Assembly: GCA_946894095.1 (NCBI GenBank)
Contig: OX335644.1
Coordinates: 5,933,595-5,997,594, forward strand
Length of the DNA: 64,000 nucleotides
DNA from: Incurvaria masculella
Lineage: Eukaryota > Arthropoda > Insecta > Lepidoptera > Incurvariidae
Reading direction: 5' to 3'
Position 1 is the first letter of the stretch, and the number at the start of each line of letters is the position of its first letter. Both the position numbers and the translations under genes were made by a program. Of this stretch, positions 20,401-33,700 are shown in pieces. Under the pieces are notes generated by a model. That model was not told the origin of the DNA and ran no database searches. It saw only the letters and a list, made by a program, of their open reading frames with translations.

Positions 20401-20698
20401 TATGTCTGATGACTAATCATTTTAAAATATTCTTACTTTATCATTGCGTAGTCTACCTCCAAAGTTATTGTATAAAACGCGCAAAAAATCCGAACTTTCG
20501 GACCTTATAACTTAGAAACAAAACACAATTTTGCAATGTCAACGGTCATCAGACATCTAATTCGATCAAATAAAGTTATTTTGAGCAAAATTTGGGATCT
20601 CTATCAAGTAATATGTGCGTGATCTTCTTTCCCCGTTTGTATGGGGAGTTGAGCGGGATGGGCCACCTTAACATTCCAAACCTAAATTAAGTTTTTAA

Positions 20699-21239
20699 GG
20701 TGGCCCAACCCGGCGGGACTAACTCATTCGCTGGCACTGTACAAAACCGTGCTGTTGCGCTCTGGGACCTTCTCTGTTTCAAAGAAAAAGACAGGCTCCG
20801 TGATGAGGAAGATGCAACATGTCCACAAAAAAGACAATTTGCATAGTGTATGATTTGGTAAGATTTACGAAAATGTTGATTTCAAAACGACTTATAGCTA
20901 AAAGTAAACCACGACCGCTGTAGTCAAAAATTTAACAAAATCCAAATAGATCATAAATCTTGATTAAATAAGCTATGTCTGATGACTAATCTTTTTACGA
21001 TGTTCTTATTTAATCATTGCGTAATCCACCTTCAAAGTTATTGTATAAAACGCGCGAAAAATTCGAACTTTCGGACCTTATTACTTAGAAACCAAACTCA
21101 ATTTTACAATGCAACGGTCATCAGACATCTAGTTCGATCAAATAAAGCTCTTTTGAGCAAGATTTGGGATCGCTGATAAGAAATATGGGCGTGATCTTCT
21201 TTCCCCGTTTGTATGGGGAGTTGAGCGGGTTGGGCCACC
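20699..21239 (+). mobile_element. TTAA-flanked MITE copy 2
   Basis: 541 bp, bounded by TTAA at 20695-20698 and 21240-21243, with inverted ends GGTGGCCCAACCCG and CGGGTTGGGCCACC. It has the same orientation as copy 1 and lies only about 24 bp from it. No ORF. Confidence 0.9.
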
Positions 21240-21504
21240 TTAAATGGCCGATAATTGCATATTAATTATAAAAAAATGGGTTCTTACAATCCGAAAATAA
21301 AATATTTCTCATATTTTTTGACCAGACTCCTTTTGTATTCTTGAAGAGATTTGTGAGAGCGTGTAAGTATAATGTTCTTGAGTGGCTTAAATTTTGCTTG
21401 CAACTTGTTTTTCTTGCATTTTTGCTTAGGTTGTAAAAGATTTTTAACTCTAATGTAACTAAAACAAAGAATAATAAAGGAAAAAGGTATGACACACTCT
21501 ACAT

Positions 21505-21600
21505 TTACTGGCATGATATTAGCCCAACACACCACTTCGGAACTAAGTGCCTTGCCAGCACCATCCTTATTACTTTGCCACTACATTGCACGAGAACTCT
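21505..21600 (-). repeat. SINE fragment, reverse orientation
   Basis: GATATTAGCCCAACACACCA, then GGAACTAAGTGCCTTGCCAG and CACTACATTGCACG match, in reverse, the 3' part of the SINE family at 10686. The head is missing. It lies just upstream of the R2D2-like gene. Confidence 0.6.
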
Positions 21601-21789
21601 GTAACATTGGTATATTGTTAAGGCAATTGTTTAGGCACGAAAACAATTTCGAACTTCATCTAACTGGTGCCATAGCCTAACATCATCCATTAAGTTTATT
21701 TCTAACGCAGTTTTCCTTCACATGAGCAAATGCGATATGTTAAGTATGGGATCTTTTACGAAATGTAATGGGGGCAGGCGGCAGACAGA

Positions 21790-24700
21790 ATGAAGACTCC
21801 GATCTCGATCCTGCAAGAGCTGATGGTGAAGCTTGGCGAGCAGCTGCACTTCGAGCAAGTGTACCAGGGCGGGCCCCCGCACCAAATGATCTTCAAGTAC
21901 CAGTGCACGGCCGCCGGTGCCTCTGCCATATCCAGCGGTCGCTCCAAGAAGGTAGCGCTTCCTTCAATTTAACTGCAAATTACATGTGTAGCTAGCTGAA
22001 CTGAAATCACAAAATGTACAGTGCGAATTAAAAGATAAAATTTGTTTTTCTTTTTAAATAACAAAAAAGTTTCTCATACCGTGCAGAAACTTATCGATAC
22101 CTAGGGAAGCCATTTGAGTACCATAAAACGGTTTTATTAATTTAAAGCTTTTTTTAGCTGATGGAACAGCAAAATTAGGAGCAGATTTAGGAATTACCAA
22201 GTCATATTATTTCTATTTATTAGAAATAATATGACTTTGTAATTCCTAAACTAGTGTATTAATGGCTTATTTGTTAATATTGGTACTTCATATACATGTA
22301 TTTAATTTTGTTGATTTAAGGGCTTGATGTGAGCCGATTGCATTCAGTTACATTTATTTATATTTCAAAATAAACCATGACAGTCAGTCAGTCAGCGTGT
22401 TAGCGTCGACTTTGCTTCTCCAAATTTTCTCCAGTCTTCCTGGCCGTGAGCGGTACGGAACCCCTGCTTACCGCCGACGCACTTGATGTCGTCGTCCCCC
22501 TGGCGGGTGATCTTCCCACACTCCGTTTTCCTGTCCACGGCTGCCAGTATAGGCGACGGTTGCTCCAACGATTGTTGTCTCTTCGGCTGACGTGACCGTT
22601 GGCGGATTGCCTCGTTGCGCACCATATCCCGTAGCGATGTTCCCATCATGGCTCGCTCCATTGCTCGCTGGGCAACTTTCAACTTCCAAACAACGGCGAC
22701 CGTCAGAGTCTATGTTTCACACGCGTACGTCAAAACCGGCAGGACGCACTGGTCATATATTCTGGTCTTTAAAATTTGCGGAAGGTCAGACCTCAGAGAG
22801 AATTTAAGTTTTCTGAAGGCAGCCCAACCCAGTTGAATTCGTCTTTTGACCTCCTTAGTCAGACCTTGTCTACCAAGCCACAGGATTTGGCCGAGATATA
22901 CGTACTCTTGAACCTGTTGACCTTGGATTTCTCCCGTGTCATCTTCAAACCTACCTTTATCGATGCTTTATAAAGGTCGTACAGCGTGGTTTAAAGCTGA
23001 ACTCGGGAATTTGACAGAAAAACAATGTCATCTGCGAATTGAAGATGACTGAAGAAATCTCCCAAGACAACGATGAATTTTGATAATCCAAAAAGTAAAT
23101 ATGTGGATTGATGGTCTACTTAATTCAAAGTTTGATCTGTAAATCTCTGGTGATTTGTGCTCTCAAATAAGACACATATTTATACATTTTTATTCATAAA
23201 AAAAGTTCGACCACAGAATATGAGCGTCCAATGTTATAGGTTTCATCTTTTTTAAATTCCAAAATATGGAGTAGTCACTTACGCCCTTATGGAACTAATG
23301 CAAACAGGTGTTATCATGCCCTTAATAGCTGTTAAGGCGTTAGGACTAGCCAACTACTCGCGCCATACAAATGCACTTTTTAACAAATGTAATAATATGT
23401 AGTGAAACTCTTCAGCAAATCCAAATAGAACTCCAGACTGATAATGGATTGTTAATATTTTTTTATTCCATCATTTATTTAAATAATAATAAAAATAAAA
23501 AAGTTGATTTTTCCAATTAGAAATCTGAAAGTAATTCGATTTCTAGATATAAGCAAAAACAGCATATATGCATAAACAAAAAATTCCATTTGCTTTTAGA
23601 TTTCTACATTTAGTCAAAAAAGTTCGGAAATGGACACCGTTTCCGCAATGTATTTTGTATAGAAAAAGGAAACATACATTAACGAAAATAGGTCGATTCC
23701 TAGACAAGGAATCATATATTGTAAGAATGACACTTATAATCGTCAGACTTAGTTAGTTAACTTGGGGTGCCTCGTCTAACTTTGCGATTTGGCTAGTACC
23801 AGGGCCTTAATATATCTCCAAAAATTAAATACATTATTGCATTTTCTTTTTTTTTATATTTTTAATGTTAATTACTTAGCTCTTTTTCATATTTATACTT
23901 TGTTCTGAAAATGTTGATATGGTAAACTTAAGGAAAATATCCCCTTCAACACAGGGAATCCTAGTGTGGGGGTTATGAATCAAACTGTATGTGAAATTCA
24001 TTTTTGGTAAATAAATAATTATTATTATTATTATTATTTCGTAGAGAGTACATACAGTTCGTAATTGTTTTGTGTGACTGTCTCTTTCAAGATTGTATTT
24101 TTAAAAACAGTCTACTTAATACAATTCTCGAAGGATCAGGCTCGAAAATCAGAATTAATCAGGAAATTAAAGTCAGAAAGAAAATTTCGGTTCCTAACTG
24201 CAATCACACTCGGCTGACATATGTAATTCCAAGTAGACTGCCCGGGACGGATGGGGTCCTACCCCCATCCAATGACGGAAGCATGTTCAGCAGCACTGTT
24301 TACCGTTTGATGAAGCAGGCTGTCAGAAGTGACTCAGGCCAATGAAGTGGTCCAGACGATGCCTCCGGCTTTGGAGGCAGAGCCTCGGCCTCCAACCGTA
24401 AGGTGGCCAGAAACCGTAAGTTTGGAAAATATTCATCCATTCCTCTTTTGCCATTCTCGGTTTTAGCCTAGCCATTCGTAGCCTAGTGGCCCGGGGACTG
24501 GCCTAGCGTCCCAGAGGCCTGGGTTCAATTCCGACATGCACCACTGTCTTTCTCTTTACGAGTTCGTTAAGTGCATTTTGTCACGAATGCGAGCTGCTCC
24601 ATGGTTCGGAATCCATGTAAAACTGTAGGTCCCCTTCCCCTACTAGGTGGTAGGGTTTAAGCCCGCCCGGGTTGGTACCATCGCATTGGATGAAAAGATG

Positions 24701-27700
24701 GTCGAAGCGGCAATTAAAAATTGTCCGTGTTTTCCATCCAGTTCAGTGTAGCCGTGCTCATAAAGGGAAGGTCCTGGCATGGCACCTAATTACTTCGGGA
24801 ATGTGTATTGGGCTAATATCATAACGGTAGTTGTGTGGTATTAGCCATCCATGTCAGGTCGCATAAAAAAAAAATCCAAAATTTACCCTCTGTGCAAAAT
24901 TTAATTTGGTGTTTTTTCTAATATCAATATCACGTGAAATACTTAAAAAATTCAGGACCAAGTGCGTCCCATAAGAGCTTTTGTTACTTTTCGTGTTCAT
25001 CCACTTGTTTATTGGTCCCAGTATTTTGGCCAACCCCCCCTCCCCATTCAACGGTGGCCTAGGTACAAAATATGTTATCGGTTTTACTTACTAATTCATA
25101 ATGCCCCCTATAAAAAATATTTTAATGTTATTTACAAACAACATTAGGGGACGTTCGGTTTTTCTATGAAGCAACTTAATATTCTAAGAATTTTTTTTAC
25201 CATTTTATCATGAAATTAGTGTGAACCATAAGCACGGCACACTAAGGGCATAATATAAAATATGGAGAAATTAATTTTAATAATCAACTCAAAAGTTCGG
25301 AACCACTGTCATGTGTCTCTGAACTGCTCGATACAAGGTAGATCATCACAATTTTTATGCATCAGGACGCAAAACAAGAAGCGGCTCGCCTCTGCCTGGA
25401 GAATTTAGCGAGCATGGGAGTGTACAAAGCGCCGCGGGCCGCCTCAGGTCCCTTCGCGCACCCCTCGTCCCCGCGTGCCGCGCCCCCGCCACCCGAAGAC
25501 GGTTCCACCTGCATCAACAGCTACGTAGCTCTCCTCAAGGTCGGCACCCTGCGTCTATTGACATTTATATTTTCGTTGGTGTTGCTGTGGTCTGGTTTTA
25601 GTTAATAAATATGGCAGCCACAGATTCTACGTAAGTAGGTGCAATTATTAGGCCACTGTGTATACCATAGGCTTAGAATGTTAAGACATACAGAGTCAAC
25701 TGACGGATGAGACCAAAACCGTTTCATAAAAAATGTACTGAAGTCGCTGTAAAGCTTTAAAATAATGATCTGAAGTTATGTTTTAAGTTTTACTGAAATT
25801 AGATCAACAAAAAATCAGTGGGTCTTATTTGATGTTAAGTTTATTTAACATCAAAAAAGGCTTTTTGTCCGGGTTTTTTACTCCAGTTTACTAAAAAATC
25901 TAAAATTGCACAGGTCACCATACTTTCTTTAAGGAAAACTAGAGAAATCAGAGAAATTTCAGAAAAAATACATTTCACATTCTGCGCGTCTTCAATGTAT
26001 TGATAAAAATTCCAGTACCCGAAGTCCCAGTTGTCACCTAAATTGGCGTTTACCTATGTAGGTTAAGAAGGGGACCTTACGTGGAATCCGAACCCTGGAC
26101 AACGAATCACTTAGTCGCTTAGACATGCACGAAAGAAATGCATTGGGCCCACTTGTATTATTGTTACGTGTCGGAATCCGTTGTAGTAACGAGAGCGTGC
26201 CCGCAATCAGGAATACTGCGAAGAGTACCTGCTGCCGGGGCCAAAGTACGAGCTGGTGAGCGACACGGGCCCGCCGCACTGCCGCGAGTTCAAGATCAGC
26301 GTGGAGGTCGGCGCGCACTCGCGCACCGCCGTCGCCAGCACCAAGAAGCAAGCGCGCCAGCTGGCGGCGGAGCGGCTCTACGCGTACCTCAAGGAGAACC
26401 TCTCGCGGGTCACGCACGAATTTGTTGAGGTCGGTTGGCGTCATAGGGCCTAGTGCACGAAAAGACAAAAATCGAATTCAACAGCAACGTATGATTAAAC
26501 ACGTCACTTTGTATGAACGGTATGGAAGGAACTCCATGTGGTTCACTAAAAGTGACGTGTTTGAATATTGATTAACTCAACCGTCTCGTCGTGCAATCGG
26601 GGCTTAATGTGACCTATTAGCAGCGAGCATGGAAGGACGGGAATCGCATCCGAAACTCGTTTGCATGGGGGGGCGGCATGGACACTTTTACATACGTTAA
26701 TTATTCCCTTATTCCTCCCCGTCTTACCTATATCCGGAGCACCCCCTTTTGGTTAACATTAGGTTTTTTAAGAGGCAAACCGTTTCTCAAACTCATTACT
26801 TTGCCGCTCCGCCAGGATATGGATCTGTTTGCCGGCGGGTGCCTTTCCTCATGACCATAACCTAGGAGTCTTCAAGCGTAATTTGAACAAGCTCGATAGC
26901 TCAGCGATAGTCCACAATCCGCTGGTATTGTACCTCGCTGAGCGTGGATTCGCGAGGTGAAGTGTATTAGGCTTTTCTGAGCACCTTTCTTCTTCAGCAC
27001 AGCCGCCCATGCCGGCGAGTGAGTTCGCTTACGCCCCTTAGACATTTAGACGTTTGCCACTAATTCGTGGCTACGCTGCCGCCATACGAATAAGTTCCGA
27101 TCACTGCTCCCATGCTTCCATGCTCGCTGCCTTTTAGCCCCTCGACGACATTTGTAATCAGTCTTAGGATATTTTTCATGTCAAAACGTTTTCGCCCTTT
27201 GGGATGAGTTTTTTTCCCATAGTTTTTCTGGCCCATTTTATCCAAAGCCAGTTAACAACCAATTCGCTTGTTTATTGTAACTGACACCAGGTAACAATAA
27301 TGTTACGTAGATACAGCTAGATCTCCAACGACGGAAAACCAAAACCAAGAGGTTTCTTGTGCAGTGGGAAGTAAGTCTGCATATAAATGTAAAAGAATTG
27401 CTATCGTCGTTGGTTTCTAAAGGATCTAATAAATAAACTAGTAATACCTTTCATTGCACTCATAAGTATAATTAATTTTATGCAATTGGTTTTACTTTAC
27501 TTCTGAGGATAATTATAGAGTAAAAAATAAGCAACTTTTAATTTTGTTTAAAAAAATTACCTTTAACCTAACCTAACCTTTGAGACAAAATTTATTTGTT
27601 ATAAAAATTTACTAAAATGGCTCCCATTTGCCTCTACCATTGCAGTCGTGTATTCATAAGAGTATTGCAGATCAATCAATCCATTTGTGACATACATTAG

Positions 27701-30700
27701 CATAGTTTGTAGACTACCAGAAGTATAAATAAATTAAAATAATAAATTAAATTAATTAAAGGTTCTGTGCGTCAAGTAGACTGTTTTAGAGGCGTTAGTC
27801 CATACCCCGTCGAATTGGTGTCCTGTGCCAGCAGGACGTGGTCGTGAGTATTTGGTTTGGGAACGACTCGGGAACTCACTCGAACCTCGCGTTGCATTGA
27901 GTTCCGGCGGCGTCTCGAAGCACGCACAGTTGCGCGGAAGACGATTCCTCCTGGCTCCACTCCCGGACACGAAGGCTATCCGGCCACTACACAATGCTTG
28001 GGCGAAGCACCACACTAAATATTCGCTTTTGTCGGCAAAACGCGAGGAACGCGATGCGAAATTAACCGGACACAAATTCACATGATTGACAACCGACCTC
28101 AGAAAATTGCCAACTCACACTTCTCTTTGACAGCTGAAGCTGGCAAACTACTTTCTAGTGGCTTGCAATTTGGGACTAAACATGGACATTTCTTTTATTT
28201 TTCAGGAGGATGCTTTAGTGAGAGCGAACCAAAAAGCCCAAGAGAAATACATGGAGATGAAAGAGGACTCACAACCGTGGCGGCCAAATCTTGGACAGAA
28301 AATCTCCGAGTATCATATAGGTTTAAAAACGCATACGGGTACTTACCTCTGTTTGCATGTAGTGTTTCGTTATCTTTGTTCTTAGCCTAATAAGCCTGGA
28401 TTAATGAACAGTCCCTCTTCAAAGTCTCAGGTCTCCCAGCAGCTAATATCGACCGTTGTGTTCAAATTATTAGGCAGCGGCATAGATTAAGGAGGAAGGG
28501 ATAGATTGCTAACATAATTCCATTGTTAGGGATAATAAAAGTCCACAGGTGGCGTTGCAATTCACATTCCAGAATACATTCAATGAATATCAATAATTAT
28601 TTTATTTACAATGACATTACTTATAGTTTATTTATAGCATTATTTATAGTTAAAATGTTACTTTTTATCAGCAAAATTTGGAATCAAGCTTGTTGAAATG
28701 ACGGTCGTAACACCGTCATTTCTGGCAGTGACGGAAGATATGGCTGGTTAGAAATGGCTTATTATCCGCGAAAATAAGCAGTTTTTGGAGAGTTTTGTAT
28801 GTTGTATAATATTAGCTATCTACACATTCCTCTTTAATCTATGACAGCGGTCATATTGGTAGTATCCATATATCATACACCGTGTCCGGAATAAGGTTCC
28901 GAATACTTAAACCTAAGAAAGGTCTAAACATTGTAAACAACTTTTCCGAAGAAACTATATTAATATACCTAATAGTTTCCGAGAAAAAAAATAATTCAAC
29001 TTTATTAAAAAGCGGAATTTCTCCAGTGTGAAAAAGCACCATAAATATAGCGGGGCGGCGGCGGGGAGCGGAAGGGCGGCGGGGTGCGTTCCCCAGCTGT
29101 CTTGCTCGCTTTGTAGGTAGTATTCCGAAGCGGCGGCGGCGCAGCTTCAAAGGCGGTGTCTCTTTGAGACAAAATGCCTACTCGCACCAATTTGCAACGC
29201 AGTCAGTGTTTGCGTGGCCTTGTAACTGAGCGGTCGAAAGTGTGTCAAGGTCGCGAACGTTTTTACTACTAGGGAATATGGAGACATGATATTGGCGTAT
29301 GGGGAGTGTCATGGGAATGCCTTGGCTGCATTACATTTGTACCGTAATCGGTTTCCGAACAGGCGTCAGCCTGCTGACTCAAGAACAATAACCGCTGCTT
29401 TTCAGCGCATTATTGATAACCGACCCGTAGCACCAACTATGCGAGAAGGTGTGTTAAACCCCCGCGCTCAAGAAGTGATAGATTATTTTCGCCTACATCC
29501 TAGGACGAGTACAAGAAAAGCCGCACGAGTGTTAAACATGTCGAAATCAACAATTCATAGTGTGTTAAAACGTGATAAACAGCATCCCTATTTAATCAGA
29601 ACACACGCACTGCTGCCAGCTGATCACGTTCGGAGAGTTAACTTTTGCCAATGGCTTCAACTCCAGCAGCAACGCCAACCAATGTTTGTGGAATCTGTGT
29701 TGTGGACGGACGAGAGCATGTTTACGAACAATGGAATGTGGTGGCAGATCGAGCGGCGCGTGGTCTTAGAAGGGGCCGCTGCCGCCCTCTCCTAATATAA
29801 ACGTAAGTACCTAAGGTACATAATCTACCTACTATCTTAGGTATTGTGGTAATGTGATGCGCGATGCAACAAATTAAACCCATGCGCGGTGAAGATGGCG
29901 CAGCGCGCTTGCAGTAGTTATTAGGGCGCAAGTATACTGATAAATAATATTTTTAATTTTTTTTTTCAACTTACTACTTTCGAACTTTCTTTGTTATGAC
30001 GAGCTTACGGATAGGATATATGACCTGCCTTTTAATTATTCGTAACCTTATACCGGACACGGTGTATAGCTGTCATATCTCACTATTTCTAGAGCCCGAC
30101 ACCACCGAAGCAGTGGGGTGTATTCGTTGACCTTAACAATTTATGTTTCATAAATTATAAAGGCACAAACTCGCATTGAAGTAGAGCACCATATGGTACG
30201 ATCACACCATTCTTATGCTTCCTCAACGGACATACATCTTTCATAGATGCTCTACCATTACAGATACTACGGACCTGGTAATACAGTGTTCATTCATCAG
30301 TGTATTACAGCACTAAATTGGAATAAAAAACCGGCCAAGTGCGAGTCGGACTCGCACACGAAGGGTTCCGTACCATCGTAAAAAATGAAACAAAAAAATC
30401 ACGTTTTTTGTATGGGAGCCCCCTTTAATTTTAATTATTTTTTAATCTTACCTATTTGTTGTTATAGCGGCAAAATAAATACACACTCTGTGAAAATTTC
30501 AGCTGTCTACCTGTTACGGTTACTGAGATACAGCCCTGTGACAGACGGACAGACGGACGGACGGACGGACGGACGGACGGACGGACGGACGGACGGACGG
30601 ACGGACGGACGGACGGACAGCGGAGGCTTAGTAATAGGGTTCCGTTTTCACCCTTTGGGTACGGAACCCTAAAAATATAATAAACTATAGACCAGTGAAA

Positions 30701-33700
30701 ATTCACTGAGTTCATCAGCATCAATCAGCGGATCGATCCGATTGTGACATGACTTAAGGTGGCCATTCTCGGCTGCAACAACTCATTCGCGGGCACAGTA
30801 TAAAACCGTGCTATTGCGCTTTGGGACCTTCTCTGTTTCAAAGAAAAAGACTCGGTCCGTGACGAGGAGGATGCAACATGTCCACAAAGCAGACGATGCG
30901 CATAGTGTGTGATTTGGTAAGATTTACGAAAATTTTAATTACAAAAAGAATATATAGCTAAAATTAAACCACAACCGTTGTAGTAAAAAATCTAACAAAA
31001 ACCAAATTGATTATAAATGTTCATGAAACAAGCTATTCTGATGACTAATCTTTTTAAGATGTTTTTATTTTATCATTGAGTAATCTACCTCCAAAGTTAT
31101 TGTATAAAACGCGCGAAAATTTCGAACTTTCGGACCTTATAACTTAAAAACCAAACACAATTTTACAATGCCAACGGTCACCAGACATCTAGTTTAATCA
31201 ATTTAATTTTTAGTTAATTAAACGTCTCCAGTCGGGTCGTTCGAGGCGAGTCTGTCGGTTCTTTGTGAATTTTATTATAATTCTTTTATTTGCATGTCAT
31301 TATTAATATTTTAAAACATAACCTACAAATATGGCTTCATGTGATGGGATTGATGTGCATGAATTCCTGGGTACCTGCTACCATATGCATGTGTTTAGCG
31401 GCAACATGCACACCTTATTGGAAGCCTCATGCAGGGTTCTAACTAATGCAAATTGCAGGGTTCTAACTAATGCAAATTACTTAATCAAATGGTAGCACCA
31501 AATGAGAGCAAACATTTAAGTTTTCCCTGTCACTAACTATTATTCATTGGATTGCATGCTTCCCGAGGTTCTAGCCTTCATAGTAAAAACATCTGTTCGA
31601 AACACTAACCCAGTATTCTTTACAAAAATCTCATATTTAAGGAAACCGAAGTTGACGATTGTGGGACATGTGCTTTGTAAGTTAAGTATGTATGTTATAA
31701 GTAGTACTGCTGTATTTCGTCACGTGTATGTCGTAAGAGGCTCATACGGAGCCAGCGTGTTGTAGAACGCAAGATCGACGGGGTCCCCCACGACACTCAA
31801 TGATAAGTCGCATTTCCAAGCAGCTTGCTGTGTATCCCAAGGAACCAATAGTAGCAAAGGGGATGTGGGGCAAAAATGAGTGTAAGGCTGTGACTCTAAG
31901 CTAAATCACTGCTTGGGAGTAAGGGATCGACACGAAGGCCAGGGAGAGCTGATAGAACGGGTTCTTCGCTGCCTGCCTGCCGGGTAGTCTCGTCTGTAAC
32001 TAAAAAACGCAATTGGCTGCTTCATTACTCGGCGCATAATCTCGGAGTGGTCCGTCGTGCTGGTTTGTGACCGGACTGGCATGGCTGCCGGGACCCCTGG
32101 CCCGCAAAGCCATAGAGCTGCGCTTTGACGGCAAATCTTTGCTGCTAGTCCCTAACAAAAAAGTTAAACAGCAGTGTAAAACACTGGCACATTACACGTT
32201 GACCAGGCGAGATTATTTTTTTTTTATGAAAAACCGGTATGGGTGGCTGTGCTGAGGACCAAAGGTGCTCAGAAAAGCAAAAAAACGTCGCCTCGCGAAA
32301 CCACGCTTAGCGAGATAAGTGGATTTGCGGACTATCGCTAAGCTAACGAACTTGTCCAAATTATGCTTGAAGACGAAGAGAAGTTTATAGGTATTGTAAC
32401 TTGAACGCTAGGCAACTGCATCTTGAGCAGAATAAGCCGACCTTGCTCTTTCTTACGGAGACATAAATTTCTTCCCTCAGTTCATCAGGTCAGATTGTTA
32501 TTATATCAACAGAATTGGCGATAAGTTGATCAGCCTCCCAACTAGAAGCTGCCAATTCTGGTCCCTCACTAAATCAGTCAAAGCTAATTTCTGTTTCGAT
32601 CTTTGCTTCGAACTCCCACCCGGACGATGGTCTTGCCATACCCCAGTTTCCCCTAGGGAACTGTGCATTAAGAGCTCTTAGCCCTAGATTCAAGAAAAAC
32701 GGTGGCCTAAATGGTATGCCCATGTTGAAATGTGTGCTCCAGAATTAGCACCCGCCTTTACCGCCTATCGTATTCCATTGGATGTGTGCAGCTTGGAAAT
32801 TGGCCAACGTTCATCACGTGCCTACAAAAGGCGATTGATTAGACCCAGCTAACTAATTACAGTTTTCTGTATATTTGAGCGGCTCATAGCCTAGTGGTGC
32901 GGGGACTGACCTAGAGTCCCGGGGGTCCGGAGACCCGGGTTCAATTCCGACATGCACCACTGTCTTTCTCTTTCCGAGTTCGATATGTGCATTTCGTCAC
33001 GAATGCGAGCTGCTCCATGGTTCGGAACCCATGTAAAACTGTAGTTCCCCTTCCCCTACTAGGTGGTAGGGTTTATTCCCGCCCGGGTTGGTATCATCGC
33101 ATTGGATGAAAATATGGTCTAAGCGGCAATGAAAAATTGTCCGTGTTTTTTTCATCCAGTTTAATGTAGCCATGCTCGTAAAGGGAAGGGGTCCTGGCAT
33201 GGCACCTAATTCCTTTGGGAATGTGGTGTATTGAGCTAATATCATAACGGTAGTTGTGTGGTATTAGCCATCCTTATCAGGTTGCATAAAAAAATAAAAA
33301 AAATCTTGGCGACATTGATTGTGTCGCATATTGCAGCACGGTGCTAGGTAGCTACACGATCACCTAACCACAATCCAGCGTATAGTGGAGGATACCCGGC
33401 GCCTCATTATTAGACTCGAAGAGACCCTTGACGTTTTTTTCTGGATAAGGTCTTTCAAAAACTCCTCAAGTTTAATGCAAGCAAGATACATGGGTCCGTA
33501 TTTAGTGCAAAGCGAACACTGTTCACTGCAGTTCCGAATGTCCAAGCTACTACTTTGTGTACTAACAACCATTTTGAGATTTTCGGTGTCAACCTGACTC
33601 ACTACTGATGCCATATCAAAAATAAAGCCAAGCAGGCCTCTATAAGGTGGGAATCCTTAACAGAGTGCGTGAGTAATTTTACGCCAGATCAAAAACTGCT

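Larger units (their letters stand above)
18838..20667 (+). mobile_element. TTAA-flanked MITE copy 1, split by a mariner
   Basis: TTAA (18834-18837) precedes GGTGGCCCAACCCGGCGG, and ...GGGATGGGCCACC is followed by TTAA (20668-20671). Without the mariner (19116-20400) and its TA duplication the MITE is about 543 bp, matching copy 2 (541 bp). Shared interior blocks: GCACGGTACAAAACCGTG, CTCTGGGACCTTCTCTGTTT, ATGATTTGGTAAGATT, TCTGATGACTAATC and TTATTGTATAAAACGCGC. TTAA targeting suggests a piggyBac-like source, although the ends do not start CCC as in canonical piggyBac. Other copies: 20699, 30758, 37446, 42359, 62036. Confidence 0.88.

Noticed and set aside
24485..24540. Possible tRNA gene
   Set aside because: The A/B-box-like head is part of a SINE with a shared body and poly(A) tail; it does not fold into an obvious tRNA.
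26034..26468. 144-codon minus-strand open frame
   Set aside because: It is the shadow of R2D2-like exon 3; the plus strand carries the conserved dsRBD and splice sites.
30553..30616. Regular short repeats that might suggest a CRISPR array
   Set aside because: A simple (ACGG)16 microsatellite with no spacers, in an animal genome.
33360..33614. 84-codon minus-strand ATG frame with cysteines
   Set aside because: No recognisable domain, no splice or promoter support, in intron 4 of the R2D2-like gene among repeats.
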